Positions 9,819 through 16,700 of a DNA stretch of 64,000 nucleotides are shown piece by piece. The DNA is from Roseofilum halophilum BLCC-M91. Its GTDB lineage: Bacteria; Cyanobacteriota; Cyanobacteriia; Cyanobacteriales; Desertifilaceae. The translations under genes and the position numbers were made by a program. Within the stretch, counting starts at the first letter, position 1; the number at the start of each line of letters is the position of its first letter. Under the pieces are notes generated by a model. That model saw only the letters and a list, made by a program, of their open reading frames with translations, did not search any database and was not told the origin of the DNA. Where the stretch lies: positions 1 to 64,000 of the forward strand of contig NZ_JAQPOK010000079.1 of assembly GCF_030068445.1 (NCBI RefSeq). The letters run 5' to 3'.

Positions 9819-11193
9819 TAAGTCAACTCTTAAAAATATAATTCAAGAGTGGCTCGATCTGTTTCCCGGAAATGTAGGAATTTTCGATAAAAACAGAAAT
9901 TTGTTAATGGGTCGTACTGCTCCTTTCTTCCCTCAAGAATATACGATAAAAGTTGAAGGAGAAGTGATTGGATGGGTGCGTGGAGATGAAGGGAGTTCTG
10001 CTGTATCTAGTTTATTAAATTATCTGGTTAATCAGAGTCTTTCTCAAAAAGCGCTGGTCAATGAAACTTTAGAGCGATACAAAGAAATTAATCTCTTATA
10101 TCGTATTTCTGAGGAGATGAGTGCTTGCTTGGATATGGGAGTGATTGCCGAATTGGTACTCAAAGAAGCACGAGATATTATTGACTCTACCCAGGGTGAA
10201 GTCTTATTAGTCGATCCTGAACATCAGCGATTTACAACTCTCGCTCAATTCGGTGATTCTCCTTCACGAGATTTAGCAATTGATGATGGGATCGTCGGTT
10301 ATGTGTTATCAACGGGGGTGGCTGAAGTCATTAATGATGTGGAAAATGATCCTCGATTAAGTGACACTGAACGCTTCAATCGAGCTTTGATTTGTGCCCC
10401 TCTCAAAAGTCGCCATGAGGCTTTTGGGGTGATTTGGATAGGGCATTCTCAACTCACGAGTTATCGAGCAGCAGATTTAAAACTCTTGACAGCACTAGCT
10501 TCTCAAACTGCTAATGCGATGGAAAATGCTCGCTTTCATAATTATCAGTTGCAACAGGAGCGAATTAAAAGTAATTTAGAGCGGTATATGTCTCCCCAGT
10601 TGGTTAAAGCGATTATTGATAATAAGGAAGAAAGCTTGCTAAAAACTGGGAAAAAAGATCTGGTGATTTTGTTTTCAGATATCCGCAATTTTACGACCCA
10701 TTGCGAAATGCTGGAGCCGGAAAAAATTGTAGAATATTTAAATATTTATTTCACCCATATGGTCGATGTTATCTTTAGTTATGGGGGAACGGTAAATAAG
10801 TTTGTGGGGGATATGATTGTCTGTATGTTTGGCGCACCTGCTCCTTTAGAAGAGAGTGAAAAGAAAGCGATTGAAACGGCGATCGCTATGCAAGAATGTT
10901 TACAATCTATACCTGTTCCTTGGATTCGGGACAACTTTAAAACCGGTATCGGAATTAGTTCAGGGGAGGTTGTTGTCGGCAATATTGGCGCTCGCCAGCA
11001 TGTCGATTATACTGCAATTGGTGATAAAGTAAATACAGGATCGCGATTGCAGGCGATCGCCAAAGGAGGGCAGATTTTAGTCGATCGCACCATTTACGAT
11101 CGTACAATCGACCAGTTTGATTTTAAGGAGGTAGGATTAGTGAATGTCAAAGGAAAAATGCACACGATCGAAGTCTTTGAGGTTTTATATTAA
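9790..11193 (+). CDS. GAF-domain class III adenylate/guanylate cyclase
   Basis: A 467-residue soluble protein. Residues 1-80 have no named domain; a GAF domain spans about 95-245; a short coiled coil leads into a class III cyclase domain at about 290-467. Both metal-binding aspartates are visible (FSDIRNF and VGDMIVCMFG). The purine-binding positions read as Lys in NKFVGD and an Asp/Thr pair in VDYTAIGDKVN, the combination expected for ATP rather than GTP, so cAMP is the likely product. The gene begins inside the end of the hybrid kinase gene and ends two bases before the response regulator, so the three are almost certainly co-transcribed. Cyanobacterial GAF-cyclases often sense cyclic nucleotides or small ligands; the ligand here is unknown. 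Confidence 0.92.
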   Translation: MKIKLKSLINKSTLKNIIQEWLDLFPGNVGIFDKNRNLLMGRTAPFFPQEYTIKVEGEVIGWVRGDEGSSAVSSLLNYLVNQSLSQKALVNETLERYKEINLLYRISEEMSACLDMGVIAELVLKEARDIIDSTQGEVLLVDPEHQRFTTLAQFGDSPSRDLAIDDGIVGYVLSTGVAEVINDVENDPRLSDTERFNRALICAPLKSRHEAFGVIWIGHSQLTSYRAADLKLLTALASQTANAMENARFHNYQLQQERIKSNLERYMSPQLVKAIIDNKEESLLKTGKKDLVILFSDIRNFTTHCEMLEPEKIVEYLNIYFTHMVDVIFSYGGTVNKFVGDMIVCMFGAPAPLEESEKKAIETAIAMQECLQSIPVPWIRDNFKTGIGISSGEVVVGNIGARQHVDYTAIGDKVNTGSRLQAIAKGGQILVDRTIYDRTIDQFDFKEVGLVNVKGKMHTIEVFEVLY

Positions 11194-11195
11194 TT

Positions 11196-11576
11196 ATGGA
11201 CAAAAAAGTTTTAATTGTAGATGATGAACACCATATCAGAATCCTTCTTGAACAAACCCTAGAAGAGTTGGAGGATGAGGGAGTAGAGTTGTTATCCGCA
11301 GGAGATGGAGAAACGGCTTTGACTTTGATTGAAGCAGAACAACCGGATTTGGTTTTTTTGGATGTGATGATGCCTAAGATGAACGGTTTTGATGTCTGTT
11401 ATCAAGTAAAAAAGCAACTGGACTTAAAGAGTGTCTACATTATCATGTTAACGGCAAAAGGTCAAGAGTTTGATAAGAAAAAAGGCGAAGAAGTGGGGGC
11501 AAATTTATATATGACGAAACCGTTCGATCCTGATGAGCTGTTAGAAAAAGCCATGGAAATTTTAGGCATAGAATAA
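11196..11576 (+). CDS. Single-domain response regulator (CheY-like)
   Basis: A 126-residue protein consisting only of a receiver domain. The acidic pocket is VDDEHH, the phospho-acceptor is Asp56 in VFLDVMMPKMNG, and the conserved Lys is in MTKPFDPDEL. There is no output domain, so it must act through a protein partner, perhaps as a phosphate relay or a target of the hybrid kinase two genes upstream. The ATG lies two bases after the cyclase stop, consistent with translational coupling. Its stop faces the convergent MiaE-like gene with only four bases between. Confidence 0.93.
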   Translation: MDKKVLIVDDEHHIRILLEQTLEELEDEGVELLSAGDGETALTLIEAEQPDLVFLDVMMPKMNGFDVCYQVKKQLDLKSVYIIMLTAKGQEFDKKKGEEVGANLYMTKPFDPDELLEKAMEILGIE

Positions 11577-11580
11577 TCAA

Positions 11581-12174
11581 CTAGCTATGAATTCTTGGCT
11601 CTGAATGCAAGTTCGAGAGTAAATCGCTCTCAACTTGCGCCAGAGCGTCTAGGCGCTCTTGGACGATCGCCGGATCGAAATAGGTGGTGGCTAAGATCCA
11701 GTAGACTCCATAATGGCGAGCTTCAGAAGCCATTAAAGAGCGATAAAATTGCCCCAATTCTGGATGGGGGAGATGGTTGGCGAGCAGTCCCAGACGCTCG
11801 TGGGAACGGGCTTCAATGAGGGCAGAAATCAACAAAGAATCGAGCATTCGTTCGGGTTCAGAGGGTCGAATTTGGGCTTTTAATCCGGCAGCATAGGGAG
11901 CAGCAGACAGGGGAGCCAGGGGAATATTGAGGCGCTCTAACCATTGATTGACTTGTTCAAAGTGTTCGAGTTCTTCGCGGGCGATCGCCGTTAGTTTCCT
12001 CACCAACACCTGACTGGAGGGATAGCGGAACATGAGGTTGAGAGCGACTCCGGCTGCTTTGCGCTCGCAGTGGGAATGATCGAGGAGGATCGTATTCAGG
12101 TTGGCGATCGCCTGTTCTACCCAAGCTTCAGATGTGGGTTGTTGCAGAAATTTAATTTTTGGTAGTTCTTCCAT
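11581..12174 (-). CDS. miaE: tRNA-(ms2io6A)-hydroxylase-like diiron protein (MiaE family)
   Basis: A protein of about 197 residues of the ferritin-like four-helix diiron fold. Iron ligands are suggested by HSHCERKAAGVAL, REELEHFEQV, the IEARSHERL segment and ASEARHYGVYW: the spaced Glu / ExxH pairs of MiaE. MiaE uses O2 to hydroxylate the isopentenyl group of 2-methylthio-isopentenyl-adenosine 37 in tRNAs. Most cyanobacterial homologues carry this annotation, but close relatives exist whose substrate is untested. The ATG at 12174 is preferred; a GTG two codons upstream (12180) is also possible. It lies downstream of argD on the same strand. Confidence 0.85.
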   Translation of the reverse strand: MEELPKIKFLQQPTSEAWVEQAIANLNTILLDHSHCERKAAGVALNLMFRYPSSQVLVRKLTAIAREELEHFEQVNQWLERLNIPLAPLSAAPYAAGLKAQIRPSEPERMLDSLLISALIEARSHERLGLLANHLPHPELGQFYRSLMASEARHYGVYWILATTYFDPAIVQERLDALAQVESDLLSNLHSEPRIHS

Positions 12175-12212
12175 AAGCACTGATAGGATTTTTTTTTAAA
12201 CTTGCTATCATC

Positions 12213-12236
12213 AGGGGCGAAGAGTCCTTCGCCCCT
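12213..12236. repeat. Perfect 10-bp inverted repeat between argD and the MiaE-like gene
   Basis: AGGGGCGAAG at 12213-12222 pairs with CTTCGCCCCT at 12227-12236 across a four-base loop. It lies just past the argD stop on argD's strand. No strong T-run follows on that strand, so it may be a weak terminator or a copy of the GGGGCGAA-type palindromic repeats seen between cyanobacterial genes. Confidence 0.7.
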
Positions 12237-12244
12237 ACGGGTGA

Positions 12245-13516
12245 TTAGGCTTCGGAAAGGCTGGCGATCGCCTTTTCCACCTCCGCCACTGCCCGATCCA
12301 CTTCCTCCGCAGACACAATTAACGGAGGCACAAACCGCACCACCTTGGGCCCTGCGGGAACCAATAACACCCCTTGCGCCATGGCGGTTTTGACAATTTC
12401 AATGGAAGTTAACGGAGTCTCTGGTTGCAGTTCCATACCATTAATTAAGCCCCATCCGCGCACCTCAGAAATCAGTTGGGGATATTTAGCGGCGATCGCC
12501 CGCAAGCCTTTCCGCAATTGCTCGCCCCGCTCTTGTACATTTTGAAGCAACCGATCCTGCTCCACCGTTTGACACACCGTCAGCGCTGCGGCACAAGCAA
12601 AGGGGTTACCGCCAAACGTGCTGGCATGATTTCCCGGTTCAAACACATCGCAGAACTGCTTACAGAGCAACGCACCAATGGGAATACCCCCCGCTAACCC
12701 CTTAGCTGAAGTAAAGATATCCGGTTCAATACCCAAATTCTCGTAGCCCCAAAGTTTGCCCGTGCGTCCCATTCCCACTTGCACCTCATCCAGAATCAGT
12801 AAAATTCCGGTCTGATCGCACAACTGACGCAAGCGTAGGAAATACTCCAATTCTCCCGGACGCACGCCGCCTTCACCCTGTAAGGGTTCGAGTAAAATAG
12901 CCGCTACGCGCCGTTCTGAGCTATCCAGGGAGGCGATCGCCTCTTTGACGGCTTCAAAATCGTTATAGGGCACATAGGCAAAGCCCGGAACCAGGGGACT
13001 AAACCCTTGTTGATATTTAGCTTGGCCAGTTGCGGTAATGGTGGCTAAAGTTCGACCATGGAAACTGGCTTTTGCCGTCAGGATTACCGGGTCTTCAATA
13101 TTCAATACCGTATGGGCATATTTGCGGGCCAATTTAATCGCCCCTTCATTAGCTTCTGCACCCGAATTACAGAAAAAAGCGCGATCGGCACAGGAATGCT
13201 CGACTAACCATTTCGCTAACGCCCCCTGTTCTTCGATATAGTACAGATTCGATACATGATGGAGCTTGCTAATCTGCTGAGTTACTGTTTCCACCAAAGC
13301 AGGATGGCCATGACCCAAGGTACAGGTGGCAATACCGGCCACAAAATCCAAATATTCGCGACCTTGAGTATCCCAAACCAGGCAACCTTTTCCTTGTTTG
13401 AGGGCGATCGGAAACCGCCCATAAGTAGACATCACATACTGGTTAAACTCCGATGGATCGTAAGCACTCTCTGTAACCTGGGGTGCATCAGTCGGGGTTA
13501 AAGTTTCTGGACTCAC
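12245..13516 (-). CDS. argD: Acetylornithine aminotransferase
   Basis: A PLP-dependent class III aminotransferase of about 423 residues, the normal ArgD length. Visible hallmarks: the CNSGAEANEGAIKLARKY phosphate-binding segment, ILDEVQVGMGRTG with the cofactor-binding Asp, and TSAKGLAGG with the Schiff-base Lys. It moves an amino group from glutamate to N-acetylglutamate semialdehyde in arginine synthesis; related enzymes also serve lysine or ornithine pathways. The open frame extends 13 codons further to an ATG at 13555, but the GTG at 13514-13516 is preferred because AGAGG lies eight bases ahead of it and the extra residues (MIILCLFELEETT) do not look like ArgD. It is divergent from the polyketide locus. 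Confidence 0.93.
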   Translation of the reverse strand: MSPETLTPTDAPQVTESAYDPSEFNQYVMSTYGRFPIALKQGKGCLVWDTQGREYLDFVAGIATCTLGHGHPALVETVTQQISKLHHVSNLYYIEEQGALAKWLVEHSCADRAFFCNSGAEANEGAIKLARKYAHTVLNIEDPVILTAKASFHGRTLATITATGQAKYQQGFSPLVPGFAYVPYNDFEAVKEAIASLDSSERRVAAILLEPLQGEGGVRPGELEYFLRLRQLCDQTGILLILDEVQVGMGRTGKLWGYENLGIEPDIFTSAKGLAGGIPIGALLCKQFCDVFEPGNHASTFGGNPFACAAALTVCQTVEQDRLLQNVQERGEQLRKGLRAIAAKYPQLISEVRGWGLINGMELQPETPLTSIEIVKTAMAQGVLLVPAGPKVVRFVPPLIVSAEEVDRAVAEVEKAIASLSEA

Positions 13517-13524
13517 AGTTGTTT

Positions 13525-13529
13525 CCTCT
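13525..13529 (-). promoter_or_regulatory. Ribosome binding site that sets the argD start
   Basis: On the minus strand AGAGG is followed after eight bases by GTG at 13516-13514. This is a better initiation context than the ATG 39 bases upstream and is the reason for choosing the shorter protein. Confidence 0.6.
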
Positions 13530-13648
13530 AGCTCAAAAAGACACAGGATTATCAAGGGATTTTTAGTAACATCAGTACCCTAAAGTTAATCCCAAATACT
13601 CCATGTTAGCCTTGAAATTCAGTAATCTCTAGTCTCTGTCAATACTTC

Positions 13649-13743
13649 TTGACAATTAATAGTTAAATTTTGTTAAGACATTGCTTAGAAGGGAGTCCTT
13701 GTGGTAGTGTGACTTCAAGTTAAAAGTTCCAAGAGTTTTTTCC
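13649..13743 (+). promoter_or_regulatory. Probable promoter/leader region of the polyketide locus
   Basis: The 227-base divergent gap between argD and the first PKS gene contains a perfect TTGACA at 13649-13654. The hexamer 16-17 bases downstream (around 13671-13677, TGTTAA/GTTAAG) is only a weak -10, so the promoter may need an activator. No other gene-like feature is seen in the gap, and it is the only sizeable upstream intergenic space before 54.3 kb on this strand. Inferred from motif only. Confidence 0.35.
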
Positions 13744-13767
13744 TTGCATCAGGAATCCGTTGGGTTT

Positions 13768-16700
13768 ATGCAATATTCCATTGAAAAGAAGGATATAGCT
13801 GGGATCGCAATTATTGGTATAGCTTGTCGCTTCCCTGGCGCGAAAGACTACCATCAATTCTGGCAAAACCTAGAGCAAGGAATCAATAGCATTACAGAAA
13901 TTCCTGAACATCGGTGGAACATTAAAGAATATTACTCGCCTAATCCCCAAACTCCCAACAAAACCATCAGTAAATGGTTAGGGTTAACAGAAGATATAGA
14001 CCAATTCGATGCTCAATTTTTCGGGATTTCCCCTAGAGAAGCAAGAAACATAGATCCTCAACAGAGAATGATGCTGGAGTTGAGCTGGTCTTGTGTCGAA
14101 GATGCGGGTTACTCGCTCTCTCAAGTTTCAGGAAAAGATATAGGTGTTTTTATCGGGGCATGTAGCTATGACTCTATTCTATTAATGAACCAAAATCAAG
14201 AGAATGTAGAAGGTCATAGTGGCACGGGAACTTGGACTTGTATGATTCCCAACCGCATCTCTTCATTTTTTAATCTACACGGCCCAAGTATTCCAATAGA
14301 TACAGCTTGTTCAAGCTCACTGGTCGCTCTTCATTACGCGGTTAAATCCCTCAAAGAATCAGAATGTGAGATGGCGTTAGTCGGTGGGATCAGCGTGTTA
14401 TTCACCTCAACAACCTACATCCAGATGAGTCAACTGGGAATGTTATCTCCAACCGGACAATGTAGAACCTTTAGTAGTGATGCAGATGGTTATGTTAGGG
14501 GAGAAGGAGCAGGAGTTGTTTTATTAAAGCCTTTGACAAAGGCAATAGAAGATGGCGATCGCATTTATGGTGTAATTCAAGGGAGTGCCATTAATCACGG
14601 AGGACAAGCGAGAACGATCACATCTCCCAATGTGTATGCTCAAGCTCAAGTCATTCGTTCAGCCTATAGCAGAGCCAATATTTCTCCGAATACAGTTTCT
14701 TACATAGAATCCCATGGAACGGGCACACCGTTGGGAGACCCGATAGAAATGAATGCTTTGAAAAGAGCCTACAGACAACTTTATCACCAGTATGGAGTGG
14801 AAAAAACGGAGAAACCCTACTGTGGTATAGGAGCAGTAAAAAGCAATATTGGGCACTTAGAAGGAGCAGCAGGAATTGCGGGATTAATCAAAGTCTTATT
14901 AGCAATGAAGCACAAAAAGCTTCCCAAAATTGTCAACTTCAAAGAATTAAATCCGCGCATTAGTCTGAAAGATACTCCTTTCTATATCTTAGAGGAAAAT
15001 CAAGAGTGGAAAAGATTAACCAATCAATCAGGAGAAGAGATTCCTAGACGTGCCGGTTTAAGTTCTTTTGGTATCGGTGGTGTTAATGCTCATATCGTAT
15101 TAGAAGAACCCCTAGAAGAAGTCAAAATTGAGAGGGTTATAAAGCGTCCGCAACAGATTTTAACCCTCTCAGCTCAGACAGAGGAAGCCCTAAGAGAACT
15201 AGCAACAAAATATCAAACTTATTTAGAGTTAAAACCTGAAGCAGCGCTACAAAATATCTGCTTCAGCGCGAATACAGGGCGGACTCATGTTGAAGAAAGA
15301 CTGGCAATAGTAGCCGAATCAAACAGCGATCTACAGCAAAAATTAGCAGATTTGCTTCAGGGTAATGAGAGCAATGGAGTGGTGAGAGGAAAAGCAGAAA
15401 GTCAGGAGAAAAAGATTGCTTTTCTGTTCACAGGGCAGGGGTCTCAATATGTAGACATGGGAAGACAACTCTATGAGACTCAGCCAACGTTTCGGAAAAT
15501 TCTAGATCGATGCAATGAAATTCTGAAGGAATATCTAGAAGTCCCTCTATTAGAAGCGATCTATTCTCAGCCTAGTTCTTCTTTATTAGACCAAACCGCT
15601 TATACTCAACCGGCTTTGTTTGCCCTTGAATACGCCCTAGCGCAGTTATGGGAATCTTGGGGGATGAAACCCAATGGGGTGATGGGTCATAGTGTGGGAG
15701 AATATGTGGCAGCTTGTGTGGCAGGGGTTTTTACTCTGGAGGATGGTCTGAAATTAATCGCCATGCGGGGAAGGTTGATGCAACAGTTACCCCCTGGTGG
15801 AGAGATGGTGGCAGTGATGGCATCAGCATCTCAAGTTAGGGCGGCTATAAGCGAGTCTAGTGTCCAAGTAACAATTGCAGCTATAAATGGGCCAGAGAGT
15901 CTAGTAATTTCCGGGCAAAGTGGGGCGATCGCCACCCTTTGCAGCAAATTAGAAGAACAAGGCGTTAAAACCAAGCATCTACAGGTCTCCCATGGTTTCC
16001 ATTCCCCGTTGATGGAGCCAATGTTGGCAGAGTTTGAAGCAGTAGCTCAAGAAGTCACCTATAGTCAGCCTCAGATACCCATTATATCAAATGTCACCGG
16101 TCAAAAAGTGGGTTCAGACATGGCTACGGCTCAATATTGGGTCAATCATGTCCGACAACCCGTGAAATTTGCCCAGAGTATGACAACTCTCCATGAAGAA
16201 GGGTATAAAGTTTTCTTAGAAATTGGCCCCAAACCCATATTGTTAGGAATGGGAAGGCAATGTTTACCAGAAGATGTGGGAGTATGGTTGCCGTCCTTAC
16301 GTCCGGGAGTAGAAGAATGGCAGCAAATGCTATTAAGCTTAGGGCAATTCTATGTCAAAGGTTTCAATGTAGATTGGTCAGGATTTGACCGCGATTATAC
16401 CAATCAAAAAGTAGAATTGCCAACTTATCCATTCCAGAGAGAAAGATATTGGATAGAAAAGACTAAAAATCAAGACCGAAATACTAGCCATCAAAGTTCA
16501 AATCTACTCAATATAGGCGATCCAGAGGAATTAATTCAAGAGCTGAAGTTATCGGAAGAATTAACCGAAGAGGAAGAGAAGTTATTACCTAAGTTGTTAA
16601 ATATCTTGAGAGCTAAGTATCAAAAGCATCTGCAAGATCGAGGTGATGTAGTGGGTGACTTTTATGATGAGTTAGCTGCGTTGACAGATGAAGAAGCCAT

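Noticed and set aside
12202-13501. Several plus-strand open frames across argD
   Set aside because: They are complements of the well-supported argD coding sequence and have no family features.
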